Notes under the pieces: generated by a model | Databases searched by the model: none | Seen by the model: only the letters and a program-made list of their open reading frames with translations | Told to the model about the DNA's origin: nothing | Source of the DNA: Haliotis asinina | Lineage: Eukaryota > Mollusca > Gastropoda > Lepetellida > Haliotidae | Reading direction: 5' to 3' | DNA: 64,000 bases | Assembly: GCF_037392515.1 (NCBI RefSeq) | Contig: NW_027133896.1 | Location: 1-64,000 of the forward strand | Program-made: the position numbers and the translations under genes | Part shown: piece after piece, positions 43,633 through 56,719 of the stretch | How the letters are laid out: every line of letters begins with the position of its first letter | How positions within the stretch are numbered: the stretch's first letter is position 1

Positions 43633-45533
43633 ACGAGGAAGGTGGTAATGACAGTTCTAAATTGCACAGTTGGCGTTTTAAACGACCACAGGCTTCAACA
43701 TGATGTCGTATAAATGATAAATGAACTTGACATGCATACAATTGATATGCAAACTAACATCGGACACACGATTATGGCAAATCAGCTAGACAACTAAATT
43801 CAGATTGCACAGCTGGTGTACCTGACGATTTAGGAACGCTACAGCTTGACAATGGAGGTGGTTCGAAAACCTGTTGGTTATAGCGCGTAATATTCCCGAC
43901 TGGTTACTACATGTGATGTTGTGTTCTTAGTAATCTAGAAATATACACAAGAACTTAGATTCTCATTATTGAATGGGCCCCGATTTTAACCCTATTGATC
44001 TTGAATCGTGTAAGAGAAGCACATGATAATGCATATTTAACATTCACAGATAAAACATAAAATATTCCAGGGCCAGACATGTTTTTGTATGAAAGTGATT
44101 ATTTTGTTTGGATTTTTAAAAAAAATTAACAACTGTCAACATAAAATCCTGTCATGTTGTCGTTTTGAGTCAAAGCATCATACGGGTCAGAAAAACCTCG
44201 TGGTTCTCCATCTGGATACCACAACAAGATTTGTGAACGTGTTGGAAACCATTGCTCAAGTTAAATGTGTGCTTAATCACGTTCTTTGTGTATATTATTG
44301 ATTTCCATGGTCTGTATAGAATGTTTCTGGGTCGGCATGAAAAACAGGACCTGACATCTGTTACCGTATGCCTGTTCACTCACTTTCGAAAAATCAGATC
44401 AGCGCTCATATACCTCGATAATAAAGACCCAAAACTGCATTTAACTCGAAAAACAACCCCAGAGATTCAGAACGTTTGCATGACAAACAGCGTTGTCAAA
44501 ACGGCATGGTTCCGGGCCATGACCAAAGCAATGGAATTCCACTGTCTGCCGTAAAACATTCATAACGAGCCCAGTTTATGTCCAATTTAACCACGCGTGG
44601 TACGGAACAACGACCAAGGCTTCTAACCCTTCTGTCTCATCTTGTGTTTTTCAATTACAGGCGACAGGTGTAAATGGTACAAAGATTTCCTGACCACTGG
44701 TCAAGGTACGTTTACGCTGTCACCCGACGCAATACGTGGAGAGCGTTCTTTGTTTGCACACCTTTAGTGTGATGTCCATTTCTGGCCTCCTACCACGTGA
44801 CATAGTGACATAGTGCCAAAAGAGGCGGAAAGCGTCAATCCATTCAGTTGTTTACACTGTTAACAATTCACCATGACCCGTCAAAACCACCATAGTAAAC
44901 AATCTCTCCGGAAAGAAACATCCCTTTAGCCTATCCTTAAATGATAGTACATGATGTAACAAGTTGTATATTCAGGGGGTTACACGCACCCACACCAGAT
45001 TAATTAATCTGTCAAGGCCAAGCGCGGGTTGTGCAAAGTACTCACAGTTATTCCGGAGTGATGTTATACCTCAGGTGACCACCATGCCCCCTAACTGTCC
45101 GAGATACAAATGTACTTCAGTGTCGACACAGCGAAAGCCGGATACAGAATAACAACTTCACTATGTTGAATGATGGCGTTATGCTATCTCCGTCACGTGA
45201 CCTCACTAAGAAAGTGAAATCCCAAATATGACATATGTTGCACGTGACCTCTCGCTCGCTCAGTTGACGCTCGCCCAAAGCAGTTAACATGCAGTCGCTC
45301 AACTACAGAATGTCCTTCTTCCGGCTTACATTGTAAAACAAAAAATCGAAATGAAGCAAGTCTAGATTTTCCTCAGTCTCACTATCCTCAGTCTCTCAAT
45401 GGGGATACATTTCAAAAAAAATATGACGTCTTGCAAAATATTATAATGTCGGAGACTAAACGTTTACTGGAGTTTATGCCACTTTCAACAATGTATATAT
45501 TGTTTGAAGATGGAGATGTTAGTCATGAGGTGC

Positions 45534-45535
45534 AC

Positions 45536-45586
<51 letters not shown>

Positions 45587-45588
45587 CG
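45534..45588 (+). repeat. (GAT)n microsatellite, about 18 units
   Basis: A pure GAT/ATG run. It would code poly-Asp in one frame and poly-Met in another, but the surrounding frame (45431-45679) has no other support as a gene. Confidence 0.9.
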
Positions 45589-45799
45589 CAATACGGCAAA
45601 TTCAAATGCAACAACTGATGCAGCCATTATGGAAGAGAGGCAGCGATGTCATTGGAGAGTTCCTTCTTTTTGGGTTTAAAGTTGTCGCCAGATCGACATA
45701 CTTAAAATAACTTCAATCGACACACATCCGGGGTAAGTCAGTTAAATCGGAAGGTTTGCCGATTTGCCGGAAAACCCGCAGAGATAAGTTTGGCTTGGC

Positions 45800-46156
<357 letters not shown>

Positions 46157-46599
46157 CTTGCTTCATTTAGTGGCGTCACGTTACAGAAGGGCCAGGTGGA
46201 AGTGACAACAAAGTGGGTCAGATACTGTGAGTAGGCTACGGAAATCTCCACTAATACCAAATAAATGACCGTTTTTCGTGCCGCTCCGTGCACTTTGTAC
46301 TGGTAAATCAATAAACGTGTACGTTAGACCTGCTGATGATATATCGGGTGTATCTGAATGGGTCATGTAATGACTATTAAGAAAGGCACAGACAAATGCA
46401 TCGGTTCGGTTACGTCAGGTTGCACGTGGAAGCAACAGCACCTCACAGAAACGGTGATTCTTACGAAGAATGTGTGGTTTAGACTTTTGGCTCCTATGTG
46501 ATATATTTCAAAGATAAACTTCCGACTCTAAGGTTATTAACTTGCAGTGTTATTGTTAACCTGGACTAACGCGGCTAGTACTGATACACTGTAACAATA

Positions 46600-46745
46600 C
46601 TTCAATTATTAAACAATGGAACAATAATCCCAGTGCGGAAAATAATGGAACAATACTTGCAGCATAGAAACAATGGAACAATTATTGTATTTAAAAAAAT
46701 GGAACAATACTTGCAGTATTGAAATAATAGAACAATACTATCAGC
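46600..46745 (+). repeat. Imperfect tandem repeat around GGAACAATA
   Basis: AACAATGGAACAATA/ATAATGGAACAATAC/AATGGAACAATTATT, with CTTGCAGTATTGAAA joins, about five units of 25-30 bp. Confidence 0.7.
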
Positions 46746-46799
46746 CCAAAACATATCTTTTCTGTTTTGTCCCTCTGTAAACTAAGTTTGTCGATACAG

Positions 46800-47025
46800 C
46801 GACAACCCGTGATGACCTGGGTTAAAACTGGTCACCAGTTATCCATGCATGGAGGTGAGTGACAGGATCGGGTGTGGTCAGGCTCGCTGACACATGTCAT
46901 CGTATCCCAACTGCATAGATCGATGCTCATCATGTTGGGCAATAGACTGTTTCGACAAAATGCAAGTATTTACCAACTGGCGTCATATAACTGGAATATC
47001 GTTGAGTGCGTTGTGAATAAACACT
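46800..47025 (+). repeat. Second dispersed repeat, plus orientation
   Basis: ACCCGTGATGACCTGGGTTA, GGTCAGGCTCGCTGACACAT, CATAGATCGATGCTCATCAT, ending AATATCGTTGAGTGCG. Confidence 0.8.
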
Positions 47026-47221
47026 TTCTGAACACGCGTGATGACAATGGGGAAGTGACTCAGGGATATCCCACCTGGCAAACACCTTGTACAGGTATCA
47101 TACAACTTAATTACATTAAACAATATTCACATTCATGAAACACATTTTTCGTAAACGATGCATACTTACTGTGTCAAGATAATCTCGTACGGATGTCAAG
47201 GCAATGTTCAGTCAAGAGCCC

Positions 47222-47330
47222 AGGTAGATAAGCCACGTAATGTCAAGGTGACACAGGTGAACAGCTCAATCACTTTCGTTACCATGGAAGCGACAGATAC
47301 TGTATCCGAGGATATTGATGAGATTCAGGT
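47222..47330 (+). CDS. Possible lone exon, fibronectin-III-like start
   Basis: Between AGCCCAG and a GTGAGC donor, the frame gives VDKPRNVKVTQVNSSITFVT followed by an acidic stretch (TVSEDIDEIQ). The PRNVKVTQVNSSITF part resembles the first two strands of a fibronectin type III domain, but the conserved tryptophan is missing and no partner exon was found. It may be a relic exon or chance. Confidence 0.2.
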
Positions 47331-48129
47331 GAGCTGCATGGCACGTTGTGCGTGCGCTCCTTTCTAATGAACGTGTTGCGAACGCTCAACAAGGGCTTCC
47401 TCGTCACCCAGATCGAGTAATCGCTTTGATTTAAAGGACATAGTTTGTAGGATGGTTATCTCGTGCTAATCCGGGACAAGCCGACTGAGGTCTCTCTTTG
47501 GGATACGGCAACTTGGCGAGTGGTCACGAAAGGCCTGTCAGTATCAGCCCGAAGGACAAACGTACGATATGGACAAAAGTCACACACAACTTGACTGACT
47601 GACTGTGGGAGAGTGCATCTGGGAGCTTACGCAGGGTTGTATCTCTCAGCGAACTTGGTTGCTGAGCGCTACTTTAGACAAGACAAGCGCTCGTCAAGTC
47701 ACAAACTGGCTTATGAGACACTGAATACATGATACGGTAATTACCATACGTATACAAGTTTACATTACTGACCAACTGTAGCAGGATGCCCCTGGCCATA
47801 ACGGAGGTAGGATTGTATCTCATCCAGCTTAATTGCTAAAACCTATACTGAGGACAGGTTTACTCCCGGAGGGTCATTCTCACTTATCCACCACCCTAAA
47901 GTTATGATAAGGAATTAAGGAGGTTTACTGTACAGGGGTTAGTGATTCCAGTGCTCACCATGAAATTTGGTGCTGGTGGTGACACTGATTAGTCTCATCC
48001 AGGTGAATGGTGTTCACAGTTCATGAATTGCGGTTAATGATATGTTGTTGTTGCTGATTTTTAATAAATTTAGTGAACACTCTTTCCCCAAATCATCATC
48101 AGTACAAAATGATATTTATTTTGGTTATC

Positions 48130-48340
48130 AAGTCAGTCACGATGGCTAGCCAACAAGTGAATGTCAGGTTCATTCCCAATGGTACGGGCGGTCAGTACTT
48201 GATTTTCCAGAACTATAGGTTCACAACTAAGAGAAGGATAATTACGTCCGCCCCTTGGAACTATGACCTGAAAACCTGACATGCCACGGTCAGCATCAAA
48301 GATAACTTTGTGACGTCTTTGAGAACAGCGTGTAAATTCT
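48130..48340 (+). pseudogene. FLYWCH-type zinc finger remnant
   Basis: VRFIPNGTGGQYLIFQNYRF, then TTKRRIITSAPWNYDLKT, a stop, and HATVSIKDNFVTSLR keep the spacing of a FLYWCH finger (G..YLIF.NYRF, W.C, C.A...). The first metal-binding cysteine appears replaced, and a stop splits the frame. Such domains are common in MULE-type transposons and in expanded invertebrate families, so this is probably a decayed element. The flanks 47340-48070 and 48350-49170 show nothing else I recognise. Confidence 0.4.
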
Positions 48341-49172
48341 GAATGACAGTAATGATATAGTATCTGCGTGCACGTCCATTTTGATTCATGTTGTATCATC
48401 GGAGAGAATATGTGTATTTTGAACGTAGCAGGGAATATGTTGCCCATGTACATATTTGTCGAAACATGTTACTTGTACAGCACTGAACAAGCGAATGACC
48501 TGATAATTGTTTTATATTTGTCATACCTTATGGCCGAGACCATGTACCGACGGTTATGGGGGACCTTATTTCACGGGGAGCAAACTTTAAGAGACACCTA
48601 CTGTCTGGCGGTTTTCCGCGTCAGTGATTTGGCCTCTAGAACAATAGGTGCTGGGTAAACGAGAAGACGCCCTCCCGGAATGCCGGTTGCTGAACTAATC
48701 ATTACGAAGTACTTTCCGTTCCCCCACGTTCTTTTCTCCGCACATTAACGACGTAACACTAAGTGGTTCAAACCTATATTGTACTTAATTTGGGGGCTTT
48801 TTGTTATTTTAATGAGTCTAATAATTCTAGTATCTATCAGTTTATGAATATTATTTGGGATAGGGGAACGGGAGGAATTTTTACCGACGTATCAAATATC
48901 CATGTACAGTTTACAAGGTGGTGCACATGTATCACTGAAGAAAATGAAAACAAACATGTATACGTGAAGAAAACACTTATTCTGACCAACAACATTACGA
49001 TAGATATAATATCATTCACTGATTTAACATGCACAAGTTCACGAATTGATTATGGACAAATGAGGAGGTGTTGTACCTATTCCCTGGACAAATAAATGGC
49101 ATTTTTCTTCTTGCAGAGCAACTGATCATGGCATCATTCCATAATCTTGACGTTATATTACGACAATGAAAA

Positions 49173-49440
49173 GGAGTGAGTGAGTTTAGTTTTATGCTGC
49201 ACTCAGCAATATTCCAGCTATATGGTGGCGGTCTGTAAATGATCGAGTCTGGACCAGACAATCCAACGATCAACAACATGGGCGTCGATCTGCGCGATTG
49301 AGAACCGATGACAAGTGTCAACCAAGTCATCGAGTCTCACCACCCGACCCCGTTAGTCGCCTCTTACGACAAGTCAGTCACCTTTTATGGCAAGCATGGG
49401 TTGCTGAAGGTCTGTTCTACCCCGGGACCTCCACGGGTCA
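49173..49440 (-). repeat. Second dispersed repeat, full-length minus copy
   Basis: From GAGTGAGTGAGTTTAGTTTT through CAACGATCAACAACATGGGC and AGTCGCCTCTTACGACAAGT to CCCCGGGACCTCCACGGGTC. Confidence 0.9.
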
Positions 49441-49724
49441 CAATGAAAAGGAGCATACGCACAGGTAACAATGACATTTTCAATAATACATCATAATCAT
49501 TCTATATTCCGTCCGCGGAATGTGTTGGTGTCCTTACGGAAGCTGTGAGACAAATCAGCTTTACATGTAAAATTAACAAAGTTATTGGAGAGTGGAATGA
49601 AAAATAAATATGTAATATGACATTATTTGACACTGTGATTGTGATTTGGAAATAAATTAAATCAGATGGATGTGCATTTGGAGTGAACATATCGGATTAT
49701 AATTCAGTCGAGACCACCCTGAAT

Positions 49725-50140
49725 CAAGATGGCAATTGACACGGAAAATGTGAGTACACAGTGTCTGATATCTCAGTAGTGATTCGTCTTCTGTGCCTAA
49801 TTGAACAATTCATCGCCTCTACAACGTCTAACCTAACAGAATCCATAGTCTCGAAACTCAATCAAAATTTGATCTCATATTGAAAACGGCTAACCGAATG
49901 TCAAGCCCAAACTAAACAGGACGAAAACAATCGCTGAACTGCAAGGTAAACTGATCAAAAAAGATATTGAAATTGATGAAATTCGTCAGTACAGAAGGCG
50001 AAACAATGTCGTTGGAGTTTCCATGTTTTCAGATGAAAACACACACAGCACTGCTCTTGACCTATTGAATTGATTCATACTGAACGTATGTGCGACGAAC
50101 GCAATTCTGCACAGCAAGTTATGACTCCTGCAACACCTGT
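49725..50140 (+). pseudogene. LINE ORF1-like fragment (coiled coil and RRM start)
   Basis: ELQGKLIKKDIEIDEIRQYR then RRNNVVGVSMFSDENTHSTA and LDLLN resemble the coiled coil followed by the (E)QY.RRNN..I.G..E motif of non-LTR ORF1 nucleic-acid-binding proteins. The upstream part (49730-49910) has stops. It is broken and without an ORF2 nearby. Confidence 0.55.
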
Positions 50141-50271
50141 GGCCCCTCAACCATGGCAAGGTGGGTCTATGGAGAGGTACATAAAACGTGTTGCGTCTCT
50201 AAAGCGATGAAATACCCTAAAATACTGCCCCAATAAGATATGATTACAACTCATTTCTTGAAATTATTTGT

Positions 50272-50316
50272 AGGGCGGTGTTGTAGTAGCCTATTGGTTC
50301 GATTCCCCTTATGGGT
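50272..50316 (+). repeat. tRNA-derived SINE, head fragment
   Basis: GTAGTAGCCTATTGGTTCGA then TTCCCCTTATGGGTAAGA joins the A-box and B-box regions with the middle deleted. A short GATAAGATAAAATAAGATA run follows. Confidence 0.6.
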
Positions 50317-50809
50317 AAGATAAGATAAAATAAGATATGATAATACTTCAGTGTCCATGTAAAGGAAATTTTCGTTTTCATTCCAGGTCTCCGTCACATT
50401 AAAATAGACATAATAAGCATCTACACACAACAACAACATCAAAGAACTACAATCTCGAACACAAGTGTCATAAATATTTGACCAAATTGCCTGGTAGATA
50501 AAATGGTCTGCGTGAAATAGAAAGTAATTCAAAATCGTTTCACGGATGACAAACTGAAGCATTTTATATATCACGAACAAGTGATAACTGAGTTTTTTGA
50601 TTATGTTTGATTTTTGGGTTGCATGTGACCTGTAACAAAAATGTTTGTAAGAACTCTTACATCTTCATCATTTGTGTTGCCAAGTTTAATTAGTTACTCA
50701 ATTTAAAAAGTGAAAGTGAGTTGTGATGGGTGCTCAACATCACAGCGTACACACCTGTTTGGATAAAATACCAAGCCAAGGGAGGTCTTTGAATGTCATT
50801 TAGAAGTGA

Positions 50810-51530
50810 AAATACATAAGAATGAAGATTTTTATGGATATCAACTTCTTTATGAGAGAACACAACGTTTCGGAGTTAATGCTTACTCCTTCATCAGGTG
50901 ATTGAGAAAGGGATACAGAGGTGTATTTATATGTACAGGTAAAACAATAACAAAGTAACAAGTGGAATGAGTTAACGAAAGCTAGTATAAACAAGCACTG
51001 ATAGGAAGCCGATAGTTAAGATAACAATGATGGAAGCCAATGGTAATGCATTACAGTTGATTGGATATGTTTACATAACACAGATACGGGGTAAGGACAA
51101 TGTACATGATTGGGGATAAGGATGGAAGCCAATGGTGATACATTACGCATGATAGGATGATGTACATAACACACGATAGGGGGTGAGCATGTTTACATGA
51201 GGGTTGGTGATGTACAAACACAAGTAGGTAAGGATGTACTCGGGTAGATTGGCTATACATGAATTACATAGATAGAATGTACACAGGTAGATGAGATTAA
51301 TTTATCAATAAGTCCCAGGCACTTGGTAGGTACACTCCTTGGTCGCGGTTGATGGCTGGTTTCTGTCTCCGGATCTCGATGGCCTCTTGCAGTTTCCTTT
51401 GGCGCCAGTTGTTGTTGTTGGTAGATAGTATCCTAGTGTCCTCCCATCGAATTGAGTGTTCAGGGTTCTTGAGAATGTGTTCAGAGATGCATGCATACTG
51501 TTTCAAGCTCCGCGAACCTATTCACTGCGC
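50810..51530 (-). mobile_element. Penelope-like element, 3' end fragment
   Basis: The minus-strand frame 51506-51297 reads SEHILKNPEHSIRWEDTRIL then NNNWRQRKLQEAIEIRRQKP and AINRDQGVYLPSAWDLL. This matches the C-terminal part of the GIY-YIG endonuclease region of Penelope-like retroelements. Downstream, in about 51260-51000, an imperfect 110-120-bp repeat (GATGGAAGCCAATGG) occurs twice. A CTGATGA...GAAAC motif follows at 50861-50900. Nothing of the reverse transcriptase is present, so it is a 5'-truncated, inactive copy. Confidence 0.75.
50861..50900 (-). ncRNA. Hammerhead-ribozyme-like motif in the Penelope-like 3' region
   Basis: On the minus strand: CAC, CTGATGA, A, stem GGAGT/ACTCC with an 8-base loop, GAAA, then CGTTGTG. 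The conserved CUGAUGA and GAAA boxes flank a perfect 5-bp stem II, and the outer CAC/GTG could be stem I. Penelope-like elements are known to carry hammerhead motifs with very short stem III. The extra A after CUGAUGA and the minimal stem III make activity doubtful. Confidence 0.4.
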
Positions 51531-51559
51531 ATGCGTTATGAGTGCAGCGCAACACTTCA

Positions 51560-53500
51560 GATCTAGACCTTGACATGAATGTCTTAGTGTCTAAAATAGT
51601 TATAAAGAAAATGCTTTTTAAAAATCATTCAGGGGAAATCTTGAAAGTCTATGAAGAGAATACTGTGAACTGTTCTTGAGATATTTCACTCACAAGCTTA
51701 ACAGGCAGTTTAACATGGAGAAATCTTCAAAGTGAAAATTATGTAAGGATCACCTAAACACTACTATATCCCTCGCTTTGCGCTGAACACACAGCAAGGC
51801 ATAAAAACAATTTTGATTCATGTTCAACACATGAGTAATGAATGACAACTGGAAAGTGAAGCACCATACACAATGATAGACACTACAAGGACAAACTGTG
51901 AATGAAAAACCATCAAACTGCTAATAAATTAGCAACAAGTTCACAGTTTGCCTGATGACACAGGTGTCCTGGCACACCTACACGATGTGGGGGAGAGGGA
52001 AAGTGAGAGATGGTGTGTTGTTTGAGGTAGATAACCTGTCGGTCCATAGCCGAACCCAAAGCACTGTGGAAAACTTGACAGCAGACAGGCCAACAGTATT
52101 TGAAAAAACAAAGCGGCCGTTGTCCCATTATATAATTAAATAACATTAAATGACAATGCACTTAGTAGGTGCACCCTTTAACTTTGCAACTCTATGCCCT
52201 GGAGTTTATCAATTTCTGTATATGATGGAAGTGTAGGTCAACATTCCATATAACATCATCGTTTTGTTTTGCAATGCTTTACAAGAGGGCAATAGGGACG
52301 TGGTTCTTTTGTGAACATATATATGTGTGGATATATATTATTAGCAAAACAGGTATCCGAATAATACGGTAGGCTAGTAGGAGGTGGAGTACAGGGAGTT
52401 GAAAATCTGGAATCGTCTCAGAATCCTCTCAGCCAGTGTCTTTGCTGTATGCATGATTCCGTTTGTAATTAACACAGTACACCTGTAGCTCACTTGCAAC
52501 ACAGTTTATTTACATAAAGGCAGCCTTCTTAACATATAACAATCATATACAATCAGGCCTCATTATTTGAAAAATAATATATGTCAGTTTTCATGATTAA
52601 CTTGATTTGGTTTGAGCCAAAGTTACAGTTAGTTACACTTACACCACAGAATATTAGCTTTACATTGGAGGAAAACCTGTACACACCTACCATACAAACA
52701 GTGAACAAATCATCAAAACTGGACTCAAAAACACCACCAAACAAAAATCTCCAAAATAGAAAAAACAAACTTCCCAAACTGCAACAATATCCTCTAAAAC
52801 CGAAAAAAATGCTATGTAATTGAAAACTGAAATGGGAAAGAAAACTCAGCTACAAATATCACTTGAGAAAGGTTGCAGTCATAGAAACCCGAAACGGCAT
52901 AAATATTGTCAAAGATGGTGGTGTGGAGAGAAGAACAGGCTTTGGCCAATATGTTTTTCATAACAATGAGTCTAATCTTGAAAATGGATGATTTCTTCAG
53001 TCCCGGTGAGTGCCGGTTTAGACAGTTTCCACTGTACTTCTCAGTGGCAGACTTTTTGCCTGTTTGTTGATTTGCTCACCGTTTGTATGGCAGGCCTCCT
53101 GAAGGGAAGGTGAAAAGATACTTGATGTTACCTCAAAACCACAAGCAGAACTTGTGAATTGTCAGACCACGTCTCTAAAATTGGGCTAATCTGGGACGTG
53201 CAGATGATACATTACTTTTCAGTATGTTCTTGTAGGTACTGACAGATTCTAACTTGATCAAACATGTTAAAATATGCATAATCTGAAAATATATTTCTTG
53301 ACTTGCATCTCATCAGCACCATGTTAATCACTGCTCCTGTTTTAAATTATAACACATATTTCACAGAGTTTTGAATTAAAAAAATCATGAGTTCAAACTC
53401 CACCATGGGGAATGGTGGAAGCAACAACACTATTTGTGCAAGTTGACACATCAGGATCTGTAAAATATTAATTACCTCCCTTACACACAAAAACATCAGT
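51560..53500. other. Intergenic stretch without recognised features
   Basis: Low-complexity-poor, AT-rich DNA. Several open frames of 60-84 codons exist on both strands (for example 51913-52161 and 52581-52823) but have no domain or splice support. Confidence 0.4.
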
Positions 53501-53529
53501 GATTTCCTTTCACTCTCCAGGATATCAAC

Positions 53530-54430
53530 AACTCCCTACAAGTTGTGAGGGCTCATCAATTTCCTCACATCCTGAAAGACACCATAAACCTCTGTCAAAA
53601 CCCCTCACACATTCAAGGGCACATCAACTTCCTAACAAAGCCAAGGGAACATCAACCCTCTCCCTCTCATAAGGGCACTATCATCTTCCTGACGTCCTCA
53701 AGGAAACATAATCTCAAGTACACTGGGCACCATCTACTCTTTCACGCCTTCCAGGGCACATCAACTCCCTCCCAAACCCATGGGTACTTTCAAATCCCTC
53801 TCCCTCTCATAAGAGATCGATCATCTCCCTTGGGAACATAATCACATGTAAACAGGGCACCATACACTCCCCTCAAGGGCACATCAACTCCCTCGAAGGG
53901 AACTTTCAACTCTCTCTCATGAGGGCACTATCATCTCCCTGACTTCCTCAGGGAACATAATCTCCAGTTCACAGAGCACCATCTACTCTTTCACGCCTTC
54001 CAGGGCACATCAACTCCCTTCCAAACCCATGGGTACTTTCAAATCCCTCTCAATCTCATAAGAGATCGATAATCACACGTAAACAGGGCACCATATACTC
54101 CCCTCAAGGGCACATCAACTCCCTCCAAGGGAACTTTCAACTCTCTCTCATGAGGGCACGATCATCTCCCTGACTTCCTCAGGGAACATAATCTCCAGTT
54201 CACAGAGCACCATCTTCTCTTTCACGCCTTCCAGGGCACATCAACTCCCTTCCAAACCCATGGGTACTTTCAAATCCCTCTCACTCATAAGGGCCCTGTG
54301 AACTCTCTGACCCCAGGTACTATCAACTCATGCAAAGCTTCATGAGCAACCTCAACCTTCTTACACTCACCAGAGCTCAATCAACTCTCTTGCACCTATA
54401 ATGGCATAATCAACTCACTTATGTCATCAA
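53530..54430 (+). repeat. Long, degenerate repeat of about 240-250 bp, about 3.5 copies
   Basis: CGCCTTCCAGGGCACATCAA then CTCCCTTCCAAACCCATGGG recurs at about 53743, 53993 and 54227. The intervening text (AGGGAACATAATCTCCAGTT; GAACTTTCAACTCTCTCTCA) is in the same order. Its word GGGCA(C/T)(A/G)TCAACTC is shared with the 58-bp array that follows. Confidence 0.8.
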
Positions 54431-55485
54431 GTGCTCATCAACTCTCCCACCCACGAGGGCATGTCAACTCCTCATCACCCAGCCCAATCAACTCATCAAC
54501 TCTCCCACCCACGAGGGCATGTCAACTCCTCATCACCCAGCCCAATCAACTCATCAACTCTCCCACCCACGAGGGCATGTCAACTCCTCATCACCCAGCC
54601 CAATCAACTCATCAACTCTCCCACCCACGAGGGCATGTCAACTCCTCATCACCCAGCCCAATCAACTCATCAGCTCTCCCACCCACGAGGGCATGTCAAC
54701 TCCTCATCACCCAGCCCAATCAACTCATCAACTCTCCCACCCACGAGGACATGTCAACTCCTCATCACCCAGCCCAATCAACTCATCAGCTCTCCCACCC
54801 ACGAGGGCATGTCAACTCCTCATCACCCAGCCCAATCAACTCATCAACTCTCCCACCCACGAGGGCATGTCAACTCCTCATCACCCAGCCCAATCAACTC
54901 ATCAACTCTCCCACCCACGAGGACATGTCAACTCCTCATCACCCAGCCCAATCAACTCATCAACTCTCCCACTCACGAGGACATGTCAACTCCTCATCAC
55001 CCAGCCCAATCAACTCATCAACTCTCCCACCCACGAGGGCATGTCAACTCCTCATCACCCAGCCCAATCAACTCATCAACTCTCCCACCCACGAGGGCAT
55101 GTCAACTCCTCATCACCCAGCCCAATCAACTCATCAACTCTCCCACCCACGAGGGCATGTCAACTCCTCATCACCCAGCCCAATCAACTCATCAACTCTC
55201 CCACCCACGAGGGCATGTCAACTCCTCATCACCCAGCCCAATCAACTCATCAACTCTCCCACCCACGAGGGCATGTCAACTCCTCATCACCCAGCCCAAT
55301 CAACTCATCAACTCTCCCACCCACGAGGACATGTCAACTCCTCATCACCCAGCCCAATCAACTCATCAGCTCTCCCACCCACGAGGGCATGTCAACTCCT
55401 CATCACCCAGCCCAATCAACTCATCAACTCTCCCACCCACGAGGGCATGTCAACTCATCACCCAGCCCAATCAACTCATCAACAC
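54430..55485 (+). repeat. 58-bp minisatellite, about 18 copies
   Basis: The unit CATCAACTCTCCCACCCACG then AGGGCATGTCAACTCCTCAT and CACCCAGCCCAATCAACT repeats with 98-100% identity; the only recurring differences are GGGCATG/GGACATG and CAACTC/CAGCTC. Since 58 is one more than a multiple of three and the unit has no stop in any forward frame, all three forward frames stay open for 330-402 codons. I read these as artefacts. Confidence 0.95.
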
Positions 55486-56500
55486 TAATCTGTTTTCACC
55501 GACAATTTTGATACGTAGCACAATATTTTTATTATTTACCGATGGTCTTCTCTTATGTTGCAGCACACTCTTATTTCACTTATTACAAATATTTAATAAC
55601 AATATAGCCTTGTATACCACCCTCAAGTTTTATCCATAAACTTTTAGAAACGTGCCGTTGTTTTGTTGTTTTCGTGTGATTTTGTAGAGTTCCAGAATTA
55701 TGCTTTTATATACATTTGAAATGGCTTTACAGAATCGTTCTAACGCAGTAACATTTTCTATAGGTAGCACAAATGGAGACGTTGGGCAAACATTACAATT
55801 TAGTATTGACAGTGGAGTGAGTCTCAAGTACAAGAACTGACGTGAAGATTCAACGTTTTCTGTTCTGTACTGTCATCAAGAGGAAATGTTCCGTCACAAC
55901 AACAACTTTTTGTCCGTTGTTTCGAATTTATACAGGGACAACTTAGAGACTTTCCGTCGCAAATTGCAATTTGCCCGACAGTGGCGACAATCCTTGTACT
56001 TCTCTAATTGTCACTTCATTTTCGGGAAGGGGTGTTTCAAAATATTTGGATAGCTTCGTCAATCAGGTTACTGTTTTTATGGAAGTCGAGACACCAGTAC
56101 TTCATGGACCTAAAAAGCAGACAAAATCAATGCAAGCAAATGTACTTTTCATGTGTAGTTTAGCATAAATGATCTTCTTGCATTTAATTTTTGTAAGATA
56201 CAGGGAAATTTTGACGAGTTGTCTTACTTAAATCACATAATTTCTGATTAAATTTTCCGTTGCTTAGTTATTGGATAACGACAAGTTGATGAACATATGC
56301 ACATTGCCGAGAACTCCTTCAACATGGCGGCCAGGGGAATTTTGCATTGTGGAACCATACTAAGTTTTACAGAAACTGATGTCATTAGTGAAACAGTTCT
56401 AACAGAGATGATAACAAATCTATCTGTCAAATTTGACAATGATCCATCCCTAACTCACTTCATAAATATCATTTATGCCACACGAACTACATGTTACTAA
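55486..56500. other. Intergenic stretch without recognised features
   Basis: No array, known repeat or supported exon. The minus strand near 55840-56000 has a cysteine-rich reading (CPCINSKQRTKSCCCDG) without recognisable domain context. Confidence 0.35.
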
Positions 56501-56504
56501 CCTA

Positions 56505-56560
56505 CCTCTCTCCCTCCCTCCCTCCCTCCCTCTCTCCCTCCATCCATCCGTACCTCCGTA

Positions 56561-56596
<36 letters not shown>

Positions 56597-56597
56597 C
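56505..56597 (+). repeat. (TCCC)n and (CCTG)n microsatellites
   Basis: A CTCCCTCCCTCC run at about 56508-56545, then eight CCTG units at about 56562-56597. Confidence 0.9.
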
Positions 56598-56719
56598 ATT
56601 GTCGCTATTGTGTCATCGTGATAAAAATATACACAACATCCGTTTTCTGTGGTCCGTCGGCTGGCACAACGGTTTTCTGGACAGTGCGCTGGTGTACCAG
56701 ATTTTAACCTATATTTCTA

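Noticed and set aside
45431-45679. Frame with a run of aspartates
   Set aside because: The acidic run is a GAT microsatellite, and the flanking residues resemble no known protein.
54421-55639. Three overlapping open frames of 330-402 codons
   Set aside because: A 58-bp unit without stops in any forward frame keeps all three frames open together; no domain and no splice or start context.
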